The notes: generated by a model not told the origin, from the letters alone. DNA of 39,028 nt from Thermoleophilaceae bacterium (GCA_025928345.1 JAICJR010000007.1:1-39028), one strand, 5' to 3'. Counted from the first letter of the stretch, positions 8,485-16,199 are shown. Program-made: numbers and translations.

Positions 8485-9693
8485 CTAGATCTTGTTGCGC
8501 TTGAGCAGGGTGCGCCCGATCACCATCTTCTGGATCTCGGACGTGCCCTCCCCGATCAGAAGCAACGGTGCGTCGCGGTAGAGCCGCTCGATCTCGTACT
8601 CCTTCGAGTAGCCGTAGCCGCCGTGGATCCGCAGCGCCTCCTCCACGACCTCCTTGGCCGCCTCTGAGGCGAACAGCTTCGCCATGCCCGCTTCCAGATC
8701 GGAGCGCTCACCCGCGTCCTTCATGCGAGCTGCCTTGACCGTCAAAAGACGCGCGGCCTCCACCTTCGTGCCCATCTCGGCGAGCTTGAACTGGATCGCC
8801 TGGTGCTGCGCGATCGGCTTGCCGAACGTGCGCCGCTCCTGGGAGTAGCGCAGCGCCAGCTCCAGCGCCCGCTGCCCGAGCCCCACGCCGCGCGCCGCCA
8901 CGTTCACGCGGCCCACCTCGAGCGCGTCCATCATCTGCGGGAAGCCCTTGTTCACGCCGGCCTCCTCGCCGCCCAGCACGTTCTCGGACGGGCAGCGGTA
9001 GTCCTCGAACACGAGCTCCGTGGACTCCACGCCCTTGTAGCCCATCTTCTTGATCTGAGGCGGGACGTTGAGGCCCTTGTAGTCGCCCGTGTTCTCCGCG
9101 GCGCCCGGCTCCTTCTCGCAGATGAAGCAGGTCATGCCCTTGTGCGGCGGGTCGGCGTCGGGGTCGGACTTGGCGAGCAGGAAGACGAGCCCGGCGCGCA
9201 GCCCGTTCGTCACCCACATCTTGGTTCCGTTGATCACCCACTGGTCGCCGTCCTTCTTCGCGCGCGTGGTGATCGCGGCGACGTCTGAGCCGAGGCCGGG
9301 CTCCGACAGCGAGAAGGCCGCGCGGACCTCGCCGGTGGCCATCTTCGGCAGGTACTTCTCCTTCTGCTCGTCCGTGCCGAACTTCATGAGCAGGTAGGAG
9401 CCGATGAAGTGCGTGTTGACGATGCCGGAGACCGAGATCCAGCCGCGCGAGAGCTCCTCGACGATCATCGCGTAGGTGGTGAGGTCGAGCCCCATCCCGC
9501 CGTACTCCTCGGGGATGGTCACGCCGAACAGGCCGAGCTCGCGCATCTGCTCCACGACCGCGTCCGGGAACTTGTCCTCGTGGTCGTGCTCCTCCGCGAT
9601 CGGAATCACCTGCTCGTCGACGAACTGCCGCACCATCTCGGTGATCGCGCGCTGCTCGTCGGTCTTCTCGCTGTACGGCGTGGCAACTGCCAA
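8485..9693 (-). CDS. Acyl-CoA dehydrogenase
   Basis: A 402-residue flavin-dependent acyl-CoA dehydrogenase of short/medium-chain type, which introduces the alpha,beta double bond of an acyl-CoA. The three domains are visible: N-terminal helices, the middle FAD-binding strand AAFSLSEPGLGSDVAAITTRA and KMWVTNG, and the C-terminal helical domain with GVGLGQRALELALRYSQERRTFGKPIAQHQAIQ, IHGGYGYSKEYEIERLYRD and IGEGTSEIQ, whose Glu is the likely catalytic base. The start is TTG at 9693, preceded by CAGGGAG at a suitable distance. A perfect 14-bp palindrome sits 21 bases upstream, next to a TAGACT hexamer, suggesting TetR-type control. Confidence 0.92.
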   Translation of the reverse strand: MAVATPYSEKTDEQRAITEMVRQFVDEQVIPIAEEHDHEDKFPDAVVEQMRELGLFGVTIPEEYGGMGLDLTTYAMIVEELSRGWISVSGIVNTHFIGSYLLMKFGTDEQKEKYLPKMATGEVRAAFSLSEPGLGSDVAAITTRAKKDGDQWVINGTKMWVTNGLRAGLVFLLAKSDPDADPPHKGMTCFICEKEPGAAENTGDYKGLNVPPQIKKMGYKGVESTELVFEDYRCPSENVLGGEEAGVNKGFPQMMDALEVGRVNVAARGVGLGQRALELALRYSQERRTFGKPIAQHQAIQFKLAEMGTKVEAARLLTVKAARMKDAGERSDLEAGMAKLFASEAAKEVVEEALRIHGGYGYSKEYEIERLYRDAPLLLIGEGTSEIQKMVIGRTLLKRNKI

Positions 9694-9713
9694 ATCGGAC
9701 TCCCTGACGTCGT

Positions 9714-9727
9714 TGACTCGCGAGTCA
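9714..9727. promoter_or_regulatory. Perfect palindromic operator TGACTCGCGAGTCA
   Basis: A 14-bp perfect dyad between the acyl-CoA dehydrogenase start (9693) and a minus-strand TAGACT hexamer (9732-9727) that could serve as -10. The placement, over the expected transcription start, is that of a repressor site; size and symmetry fit TetR-family regulators of acyl-CoA genes. No such regulator is in the window. Confidence 0.55.
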
Positions 9728-9747
9728 GTCTACCCGCGGAGCGCATC

Positions 9748-10290
9748 TCACTGTCTCAGGTAGACACGCGCGACGGCCGCCGAGAGGACCTTCTTCCTCG
9801 CCGTTGTGGCACCTGGCCACTTGAGGATCACTGTGATCAGCCGGCGCTTGTTGGCGGTGAGCAGCTGCCCCTCCCCCGGAAACCAGTCGGCGTCCAGGCC
9901 CAGGCCCGCCACGCGCTGTGGTGGCGGCTCCTTTCGCACGGTGCTGAACTGCTGGGCGTCCTCCTCCACGGCGCGCTCCAGCCGGGTGAACGGCTGCGGC
10001 GAGCTGTCGATGTTGGCGATCACCGTCAGGTGCCCGGCGCGGTAGGTGCACTGGGGCTGGGCGTTGTTCCCCGTGGACTGCCGTTGCGAAGAGACGGAGG
10101 CGTGAGAGGCGCGAACCACGACCGCGCGTGCCTGCGGGAGGCATACCGATGGCGGACGGTGCGCGGTGGTGCGAGCCTGGGTGTGACCGCCGCCGCCTCC
10201 GCCGCCGCAGCCGGCAAGCAGCAACGCCGCGCACACGGAGGGACACAGCCCGCGCGAAAACCGAGGAGTCCGTGGGACGCAGGGCCGCAC
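9748..10290 (-). CDS. Putative lipoprotein
   Basis: A protein of up to 180 residues with a lipobox-like LLLAGC followed by a Gly run (CGGGGGGG), so it is expected to be lipid-anchored outside the membrane. The rest has no recognised domain. The start is uncertain: the first conventional codon is GTG at 10290, which falls inside hairpin element E2, and the frame is the same as the upstream NlpC/P60 gene, separated from it only by the TAG at 10348-10350 plus 19 codons. The N-terminus before the lipobox is Pro/Arg-rich. Confidence 0.6.
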   Translation of the reverse strand: MRPCVPRTPRFSRGLCPSVCAALLLAGCGGGGGGGHTQARTTAHRPPSVCLPQARAVVVRASHASVSSQRQSTGNNAQPQCTYRAGHLTVIANIDSSPQPFTRLERAVEEDAQQFSTVRKEPPPQRVAGLGLDADWFPGEGQLLTANKRRLITVILKWPGATTARKKVLSAAVARVYLRQ

Positions 10291-10321
10291 GCGTACGACA
10301 GTACGCGAAGTGCCCGAGGAC
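10275..10321 (-). repeat. Hairpin element E2 (GTCCTCGGG-N28-CCCTGCGTCC)
   Basis: On the minus strand GTCCTCGGG (10321-10313) and CCCTGCGTCC (10284-10275) flank exactly 28 bases that contain a perfect 7-bp stem, CGCGTAC-TGTC-GTACGCG. The same flanks at the same spacing occur in element E1 (16063-16109) on the other strand, around a different stem. It lies between the NlpC/P60 gene and the lipoprotein gene and covers the annotated lipoprotein start. Confidence 0.7.
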
Positions 10322-10347
10322 CCCGGAGTCCGAAGGTTTGCAGCCGG

Positions 10348-10941
10348 CTAGAGGCCGAGCGGATGCCGCGCGTGGTAACCGCGGGTGGGACGCGGTCCGC
10401 CCCAGCGCGGGCCGCTGCCGGGGGCGGCGCCGTGCGCCTTGGCCATGCGGTCGCGCCAGCCGGTGTCGAAGCGGAGCCCGGCGATCATCATGAACGCGTG
10501 CGCCGGGTTCGTGTAGACGGTGATCCACTGGCCCTTGCCCGCCTCGCCCCAGTGCATGAAGTCGCTCGAGTCGAGCGGCGTGTCGAGCAGACCGGCGCCG
10601 TGGAGCGCGAAGCTCACAGAGCCAGAGCAGTCATAGCCCTTCGAGATGAACGACCTGTGGCCGCCGCCGAAGATGTACGGCTTGGTGACGATCTCGTTCG
10701 CGGCATTGATCGCGTCGACCACCTGCTGCGGCGCCCCGAGCGGCGGAATGGCGATGCCGCCCACGATCTTCGCCTTCGGCGTGGGCTGGAACTGCGGATC
10801 GCTCGGCGATACGCCACCGGTGGTATTTGGTGCAGGAGCCGGCGTCGTTGAGGTTTGCCCGAACGCAGCGGTGGGCAGCAACGCGCAGCAGGCCAAGACC
10901 ATTACTGCGAGCAAAAGCGGTTTGTCAGCGCGCTTCGGCAA
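10348..10941 (-). CDS. Secreted NlpC/P60-type cell-wall peptidase
   Basis: A 197-residue protein: signal peptide (MPKRADK then a hydrophobic core ending AAFG), a Thr/Pro linker, and an NlpC/P60-like domain with Cys105 in GYDCSGSVS and His148 in NPAHAFMMI as catalytic dyad. Such enzymes cut peptidoglycan stem peptides. The C-terminus is Gly/Pro/Arg-rich. Start is TTG at 10941, chosen because it supplies the positively charged signal-peptide start and is preceded by GAAAGAGATC; an internal ATG at 10902 would remove most of it. The gene lies directly behind a c-di-AMP riboswitch, a known arrangement for cell-wall hydrolases in actinobacteria. Confidence 0.85.
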   Translation of the reverse strand: MPKRADKPLLLAVMVLACCALLPTAAFGQTSTTPAPAPNTTGGVSPSDPQFQPTPKAKIVGGIAIPPLGAPQQVVDAINAANEIVTKPYIFGGGHRSFISKGYDCSGSVSFALHGAGLLDTPLDSSDFMHWGEAGKGQWITVYTNPAHAFMMIAGLRFDTGWRDRMAKAHGAAPGSGPRWGGPRPTRGYHARHPLGL

Positions 10942-10954
10942 GATCTCTTTCGTA

Positions 10955-11080
10955 CGCCTGCCGGGTTAGCTGACGGGCTCGCGCTGAAAGAGCTTGCGCG
11001 CCTCTACTTCCCCCCTGGAAGAGAGGTTCGCCCCAAAACTTGGTTCCCCGGTCCCGCTCACGCGGGTTCGGCGTGGCGGG
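10955..11080 (-). ncRNA. ydaO/yuaA-type cyclic di-AMP riboswitch
   Basis: Read on the minus strand, the region upstream of the NlpC/P60 start carries the conserved blocks of the ydaO aptamer in order: GCCGAACCCGC, GCGGGACCGGGGAACCA, TTGGGGCGAACC, and GAGCCCGTCAGCTAACCCGG followed by CAGGCG. The terminal CGCC (about 11079) and GGCG (about 10955) can close P1. A variable arm lies between the third and fourth blocks. The family binds c-di-AMP and usually turns expression off; it controls cell-wall hydrolase and ion-transport genes. The start codon follows 13 bases after the aptamer, so the expression platform is short and may act on ribosome binding. Confidence 0.93.
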
Positions 11081-11154
11081 CACTCTACAACATCGTCACG
11101 CGGAATGCCTTCGGCAGTTCTGGGCGCTTTCCTGCCGCCTACGATTCGGCGCTG

Positions 11155-12573
11155 ATGAACTTCGCACTGGATGTGGTGGAGAAGGCTCCGCGAGCGCGCA
11201 CGGCCCTCATCGCGCTGAGCCGGGACGGATCCCGCCGGGAGATCACGTTCGCCGAGGTGGCCGATCGCTCCGCGCGCCTGGCGGGCACCCTGGCCGCCCG
11301 CGGCGTGGGGCGCGGTGACGTCGTGATGACGCTCGTGGGGAACCGCCCGGAGTGGGTCTACTCAATGGTCGCGTGCTTCCGCATGGGCGCGGTGGTGCTG
11401 CCCTGCAGCGAGCAGCTGCGGCCGAAGGACCTGCGCGAGCGGATGGAGCGCGTGGACGCGCGCGCGGTCGTCGTGGACGAGCGCAACCTCGAGACCGTGG
11501 AGGCCACCGGCTTCGACGGCGAGCTGCTCGTCATTCCCGACGAGCGCTTCTTCGATTCCGATCCCCATCCGGCCGTCGATCTCTCCGCCACCGATCCCGC
11601 GCTCATCACGTTCACCTCAGGCACCTCCGGCGAGCCGAAGCCGATCCGCCACGGCCAGCGCTACCTCCCCGGCCAGCACGTGCAGGCCGAGCACTGGTTC
11701 GGCGCGCGGGAGGGTGACCTCTGCTGGTGCACGGCGGCGAGCGGCTGGTCGAAGTCCGCGCGCAACGTGTTCATCGCGCCGTGGGTGCGCGGCGCGACCG
11801 CGCTGTTGCAGGACGCGCGCTTCGACCCCGAGGAGCGGCTCGCGACCGTCGAGCGCGAGGGCGTGAACGTGCTCTGCATGGCGCCCACCGAGTACCGGAC
11901 GATCGCCAAGCGCACCGAGCTGCGCGAGCTGCCGACGCTGCGCCACGCGGTGGCCGCGGGCGAGCCGCTCAACCCCGAAATCGTGCGGCTTTGGGCGGAA
12001 ACCGTGAAGGTCGATATCCACGACGGCTACGGCCAGACCGAGACCGGGGCGCTCACCGGCATGCCGATCGGCCCGCCCGTGCGCCCGGGATCGATGGGCA
12101 AGCCGCTGCCGGGCTTCCGCCTCTGGATCGAGGACGGCGAGCTGTGCGCCGACCCGAAGACCGTGCCCACCTTCTTCATCGACGGGCCCGACGACGTGTG
12201 GCGCACAGGCGACCGCGTGCGCGAGGACGAGGACGGCTATTTCTGGTTCGAGGGCCGCGCCGACGACGTGATCATCTCGGCGGGCTACCGCATCGGGCCG
12301 TTCGAGGTGGAGTCCGCACTGGTGTCGCACCCGGCTGTGGCCGAGGCCGCGGCTGTGGCGGCGCCCGACGAGGAGCGCGGCGCGATCGTGCGGGCGATCG
12401 TGGTGCTGCGCGAGGGCCACAACGGAAGCGACGAGCTCGTGCGCGAGCTCCAGGACCACGTGAAGGGCGAGACGGCTCCCTACAAGTACCCGCGCATCGT
12501 CGAGTTCGCGGACGAGCTGCCGAAGACGGCGAGCGGCAAGATCAAGCGGGCGGTACTGCGCGGCCAGGGCTAG
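11155..12573 (+). CDS. Acyl-CoA synthetase (AMP-forming, medium-chain type)
   Basis: A 472-residue ANL-superfamily ligase that activates a carboxylic acid to its CoA thioester through an acyl-adenylate. Seen: P-loop TFTSGTSGEPKP (about residue 151), DGYGQTETG (about 290), WRTGDRV, the hinge region VIISAGYRIGPFEVES and the C-terminal catalytic lysine in PKTASGKIKR (about 460). The family member type is close to ACSM-like enzymes. ATG 11155 is the first usable start (MNFALDVVEKAP matches the family's N-terminus); the frame is open upstream but holds no ATG/GTG/TTG over the 25 preceding codons, and further up lies the antisense riboswitch. The 3' end overlaps a small gene by 32 bases. Confidence 0.9.
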   Translation: MNFALDVVEKAPRARTALIALSRDGSRREITFAEVADRSARLAGTLAARGVGRGDVVMTLVGNRPEWVYSMVACFRMGAVVLPCSEQLRPKDLRERMERVDARAVVVDERNLETVEATGFDGELLVIPDERFFDSDPHPAVDLSATDPALITFTSGTSGEPKPIRHGQRYLPGQHVQAEHWFGAREGDLCWCTAASGWSKSARNVFIAPWVRGATALLQDARFDPEERLATVEREGVNVLCMAPTEYRTIAKRTELRELPTLRHAVAAGEPLNPEIVRLWAETVKVDIHDGYGQTETGALTGMPIGPPVRPGSMGKPLPGFRLWIEDGELCADPKTVPTFFIDGPDDVWRTGDRVREDEDGYFWFEGRADDVIISAGYRIGPFEVESALVSHPAVAEAAAVAAPDEERGAIVRAIVVLREGHNGSDELVRELQDHVKGETAPYKYPRIVEFADELPKTASGKIKRAVLRGQG

Positions 12574-12727
12574 GGTGGTCGGGCCTCGTGCGCTCGAGCA
12601 GGCGCGCGATCGCATCCGCCACCGCGGCGAGGTCCGCCGCCACGATCCGCTCGCGGCTGCGCACGTCCTCCACGATCACACGCGGCTCCGTCTCGCTCAC
12701 ACGCACCACAAATGTCCGGATCCCCAT
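12542..12727 (-). CDS. Small conserved-looking protein, 61 aa
   Basis: A 61-residue protein with a plausible beta-beta-alpha pattern: TFVVRVSETEPRVIVEDV, then RERIVAADLAAVADAIARLLE. Similar short proteins starting RTFVVRV are, to my recollection, common in Thermoleophilia near large BTAD/LuxR-type regulators; I cannot verify that here. It begins 35 bases after the BTAD regulator stop on the same strand and may be its operon partner. No Shine-Dalgarno is visible. The last 10 residues lie in the overlap with the acyl-CoA synthetase and are low complexity. Confidence 0.5.
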   Translation of the reverse strand: MGIRTFVVRVSETEPRVIVEDVRSRERIVAADLAAVADAIARLLERTRPDHPSPGRAVPPA

Positions 12728-12762
12728 GCGGGCGAACTTAAGAGCGGCCGCTCACGCGACGC

Positions 12763-15700
12763 TCACACGGTCTCGCCGGCGAGGATGAGGCGCTGCAGCG
12801 CCGCCGTCTCCTCGGCAGGCTCGACGCCCAGCCCGTCCACCAGCGCGCGCCGGCACGCGAGAAACTGCCGCAGAGCATGTCCGCGCCTGCCGGAGCGCGC
12901 ATACAGGAGCATGAGGCGCCGCTGCGCTGCCTCGTCGAGCGGGTCCACCTCCACGGCGCGGAGGCTCGCGTCGATCGCGCGCGGGTTGTCGCCCGCGGCG
13001 GCGTGCTCGTCGGCAAGCGCGCCGAGCACCTGGCCGTAGAGGTCGAGCAGGCGCTCGCGCCACGCGATCGCCCAGTCCTCGTAGCGGTCCTCCGGAAGCG
13101 GCTCGCCGCCCCAGCGCGCGGCCGCCACCTCGAGCAGCGGGACGCGGTCGGGCCGGCGGGCCGAGAGCGCAGCGCGCGCGGCGCGCTCGAACTCGTCGGC
13201 GTCCACCGAGTCGCCGGGGCGCAGGCGCAGCCTGTACGAGCGCTCCGACACCTCGATCGTGGTCTGTTCCGCGCCCGGCGGGTCGAGCACCGCCCTCGCG
13301 CTCGACACCGCCACCTGGAGGCCGCGGCGCGCGGCGTCGGCGGGCTTGTCGGGCCAGAACGCCTCGAACAGCACGTCCTCCGGCACGGGGGCGTCGCGCC
13401 TCACAAGCAGGAGGCGGACGAGACGCTGCGCCACGCGCCTCTCCCATGCCTCGTCGTCGACGGTGAACGCGCCGCGCCGCAGGCCGAACCCGCCGAGCAG
13501 CGTGAACACGAGCGCCGGCGGCTCGCTCGCCAGCCGCCGGCCGGACGCGCGAGCCGCCGCGGCCACGGCGGCGTCCTTGACGCGCTCCAGCTCGCCCACC
13601 GCGCGCGGCGCCTCCGGGTGGCCGGACGCCACGGCTGCCACCAGCGCGGCGCGGCGCACCTCGGCCATCGGATGACGAGTGAAGGCCAGCAGCGGCGCGC
13701 CACCCGGCATCGCGCCCTCGATCGCGGCCACCACCTCGTCCGGCGGCAGCACGCCCTGCTCGAGCGCGGTCCAAAGGAGCGGCTCGAGCCAGCGCCACTC
13801 GCGGCGGACGAGGTTCTGGGGCTCCGTGCCGGCGTCATGCCAGGCGCATCCCAAGTCCTCGAGCGCCCCGGGATCGTCCCCCTCGTTGCGGCGCAGCCAC
13901 GCCCGCTGCGCGAACAGGCGCGGCGAGCGGCACTCGCGCGGACGGCCGCGAAGCGCGTCGTCGAGCAGTTCGCGCGCCCACGACGGCTGCCCCGCCTCCA
14001 CCAGCACGGGCACGAGGATCGCCGTGGAGCGCGCGCGACCGAGCCATGTGTCGAGCGCGCCGTGCTCGATCGCCGAAGCCGCGGCGTCCGACGCCGCGTC
14101 GTGATCGCCGCGGCGGGCCGCCAGCGCCGCGCGCGCGACGTGGGTCTCGGCCGCCCAATTGCGCACCAGCGGCCGCACGCGGCCCAGCTCGAGCTCGGCA
14201 TCCGCCACATGGCCAAGGCGCGCGTGCAATCCGGCCTTGAAGGTGTGCGCGAGCCCGCTCACGTAGCTGCCCATCCAGGTGCGCTCGGTGAGCCGCTCGA
14301 GGCGGTCGGCCATCTCCATAGCGGAGTCGTCCTCGCCGCGCTCGTCGTGGATCAGCGCGCCGTAGCCGAGGAAGAGAGGAAGGCGGTTCGCCGGGTCGGT
14401 GCGCTCGAGCGCCGCCACGACCTCGCGCAGGCCGGCCAGGGCGCCGTCGAGCTTGGCCTGCGGGAAGTCGAGGAACGTCCCGCGGAAGCCGCCGGCAAGC
14501 GGCGCGAGCACGGCGGCGCGCGAATGGGTCATCGCGCGGTCGAACAGCTCGGCCGCCTCCGCGAAGCGCGACGCCCGCGCATGCGCACACGCCACCGACA
14601 CCGCGGTCATCGGCGCGGCGTGGGCCTCTGCGCCGTCGAACCCCGCGGAAAGCGCTGCCGCGGCGTCGTAGTCCTCGAGCATCAGCAGAACGTCCGAGAG
14701 GAGCAGCCGCATCCGCCACTCGTGCGCCGTGTCGCCGCGCGCCGCATAGCCCGCAATCGCCTCGTTGAGAGCCGGCACCGCGTGCTCGAGGTCGCCCTCC
14801 CCCGCTGCCAGGCGCCCCTCGATTGTCCGCAGCTCAGGCGCATCGCGCAGCTCGTCCGGCAGGGCGTCGAGCCACGACGCGACGGTTGCGGGCGCGCTCC
14901 GGAACAGCACGTGCCCCTCGCGCGCGACCGCATCGGCCGCGCGGACCTCGTCCCCTGCAGCAAGCCAGTGCTCCACCGCCTCGGCGCCCCGCCCTGAACG
15001 CTCGAGCGCCGCCGCAAGCGCGCCGTGCAGCTCTCGCACCCGCTCCGGTGGCCGCTCGTGCGCGAGGCGCTCGCGCAGCAGGTCGCGGACGAGCGGGTGG
15101 TAAGCCATGCGCGCGCCCGAGTCGACGCTGCGGAGCGGCACGCCGCGGCGGCCGGCTACGTCGAGCAGCGTTGCGGGAAGGCCGAGCCCGGTGAGCATCT
15201 CCTCGTCGAGGTCCGGGGCGAGACTCGATTCGAGGAGTGCGATGCGGAGCTCCTCGCCGAGCGGCGCGAGCAGCTCCTCCTCGAGGAAGGCGCCGAGGGC
15301 GGCGGAGCCACCCGGATCGGGCACGAGCGCGCCGCCCGAAGCCGCGGACAGGGCGACGCCGAGCGGCCAGCCCTCGGTGGCCGACCAGAGCGCATCGAGC
15401 TCCGGCTCGCTCGGCTCGTGACCGCTGGCCGCCTGGAACAGCTCGGCGCACTCTTCGGGGCTGAAAGCGAGGTCGGCCGAACCGAACTGCTGCAGGCGCC
15501 CGCTCGCGCGGAGCTTCGACAGCCGCAGCGGCAGGATCACGCGTGAGGCCACGGCCACGCGGAGCGCAGGAGTGCCGGTGCCAAGCAAATCGCGCACCAC
15601 CGCGCCGGCCTCGGGCGAGTCGGCGAGCTGCTCGGAGTCGTCGATCACGATCGTGAGCGGGTCCACCAGCAACCGCTCGAGCTCCTGGGCGAGCTCCCGC

Positions 15701-15993
15701 GAGGCCAGCGCCGGGTCCACCTGCAGCGGTGCGGTGGCGAGCCGCTCGCCGAGCACATCGGCCGCCCCGGGGGCCGCACTCGCCAGCGCGCGGACAAGGT
15801 CGGTGAGCAGCCGTCCGGGATCGCGGTCGAGCTCCGTGCAACGCACCCACGCCACCGCGCCGCCGCGCAGCTCGAGCGCGTCCTCCAGCGCCATCGTCTT
15901 TCCAAAGCCGGCGCCCGCCACGAGCAGCACGTGACCGTCATCGAGGACACGGGCCAGACGAGCCGCCACAGCGGGGCGAGGAATGCGATCCAT
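12763..15993 (-). CDS. Large transcriptional regulator: STAND ATPase, TPR region, winged helix and BTAD
   Basis: A 1076-residue regulator. The N-terminus is a MalT-like STAND ATPase with Walker A GAGFGKT (27-33) and Walker B LTIVIDDSEQL. A long helical, TPR-like central region follows. The C-terminal quarter holds an OmpR-type winged helix (FTLLGGFGLRRGAF ... VPEDVLFEAFWPDKPADAARRGLQVAVSSARAVL) followed by a BTAD domain (DEFERAARAAL ... DPLDEAAQRRLMLLYARSGRRGHALRQF). In classical SARP/AfsR proteins the winged helix and BTAD are N-terminal, so the order here is reversed. ATG 15993 is preferred; an in-frame GTG at 16020 would add nine residues and lies in a palindromic element. The signal sensed is unknown. 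Confidence 0.87.
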   Translation of the reverse strand: MDRIPRPAVAARLARVLDDGHVLLVAGAGFGKTMALEDALELRGGAVAWVRCTELDRDPGRLLTDLVRALASAAPGAADVLGERLATAPLQVDPALASRELAQELERLLVDPLTIVIDDSEQLADSPEAGAVVRDLLGTGTPALRVAVASRVILPLRLSKLRASGRLQQFGSADLAFSPEECAELFQAASGHEPSEPELDALWSATEGWPLGVALSAASGGALVPDPGGSAALGAFLEEELLAPLGEELRIALLESSLAPDLDEEMLTGLGLPATLLDVAGRRGVPLRSVDSGARMAYHPLVRDLLRERLAHERPPERVRELHGALAAALERSGRGAEAVEHWLAAGDEVRAADAVAREGHVLFRSAPATVASWLDALPDELRDAPELRTIEGRLAAGEGDLEHAVPALNEAIAGYAARGDTAHEWRMRLLLSDVLLMLEDYDAAAALSAGFDGAEAHAAPMTAVSVACAHARASRFAEAAELFDRAMTHSRAAVLAPLAGGFRGTFLDFPQAKLDGALAGLREVVAALERTDPANRLPLFLGYGALIHDERGEDDSAMEMADRLERLTERTWMGSYVSGLAHTFKAGLHARLGHVADAELELGRVRPLVRNWAAETHVARAALAARRGDHDAASDAAASAIEHGALDTWLGRARSTAILVPVLVEAGQPSWARELLDDALRGRPRECRSPRLFAQRAWLRRNEGDDPGALEDLGCAWHDAGTEPQNLVRREWRWLEPLLWTALEQGVLPPDEVVAAIEGAMPGGAPLLAFTRHPMAEVRRAALVAAVASGHPEAPRAVGELERVKDAAVAAAARASGRRLASEPPALVFTLLGGFGLRRGAFTVDDEAWERRVAQRLVRLLLVRRDAPVPEDVLFEAFWPDKPADAARRGLQVAVSSARAVLDPPGAEQTTIEVSERSYRLRLRPGDSVDADEFERAARAALSARRPDRVPLLEVAAARWGGEPLPEDRYEDWAIAWRERLLDLYGQVLGALADEHAAAGDNPRAIDASLRAVEVDPLDEAAQRRLMLLYARSGRRGHALRQFLACRRALVDGLGVEPAEETAALQRLILAGETV

Positions 15994-16000
15994 GGGCTTT

Positions 16001-16165
16001 TTAGATGACTGACTCCACACTCACGCACGGCCGGATGACGCGCCACATCTGCGCTGGGCTGCGTCCTCGGGTCTCGGCTTGCAACAAGCAAGCACTCCAC
16101 CCTGCGTCCTTGCCCAGCTTGATCTGGACGCGCCCCCGGTCATACGCGACTGTGGAGTCAGCCAT
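16001..16165 (-). CDS. Possible 54-aa small ORF inside palindromic element E1
   Basis: An ATG-to-TAA frame (starts [19 protein letters not shown], ends VSVESVI) running through the whole palindrome just upstream of the BTAD regulator. The start and stop lie at the two arms of the inverted repeat. It is too short to judge by codon use, no ribosome-binding site is evident, and the palindromic structure by itself may explain the open frame. Recorded because it would otherwise be missed. Confidence 0.2.
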   Translation of the reverse strand: MADSTVAYDRGRVQIKLGKDAGWSACLLQAETRGRSPAQMWRVIRPCVSVESVI

Positions 16166-16168
16166 CTA
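16002..16168. repeat. 167-bp imperfect palindrome (element E1 with 21-bp terminal inverted repeats)
   Basis: The two ends, 16002-16022 and 16148-16168, are inverted repeats of 21 bp with two differences (TAGATG-R-CTGACTCCACA-S-TC). Inside are a perfect 7-bp arm GCTGGGC/GCCCAGC, a symmetric internal loop presenting TGCGTCCT on both sides, GGGT/ACCC, and an apical GCTTGC-AACAA-GCAAGC. Most differences in the outer arms become G-U pairs in a minus-strand RNA. The core 16063-16109 matches element E2. The ends begin and finish with TA. It occupies nearly all the space between the BTAD regulator and the DUF255 gene. Confidence 0.75.
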
Positions 16169-16199
16169 GCCGATTATCTGCGCGAACCCCCGCCATAGC

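Noticed and set aside
10128-10493. Plus-strand frame across the lipoprotein/NlpC junction
   Set aside because: The translation is Arg-rich without motifs and lies opposite two genes with signal-peptide, lipobox and NlpC features.
9725-10528. 267-codon minus-strand frame covering the lipoprotein and the end of the NlpC/P60 gene
   Set aside because: It is a different frame from both real genes; its apparent order arises from element E2 and GC-rich codons.
12877-14997. 706-codon open frame on the plus strand opposite the BTAD regulator
   Set aside because: The translation is Arg/His/Ala-rich without any domain, while the minus strand encodes a clear ATPase/BTAD protein. It is a high-GC antisense shadow.
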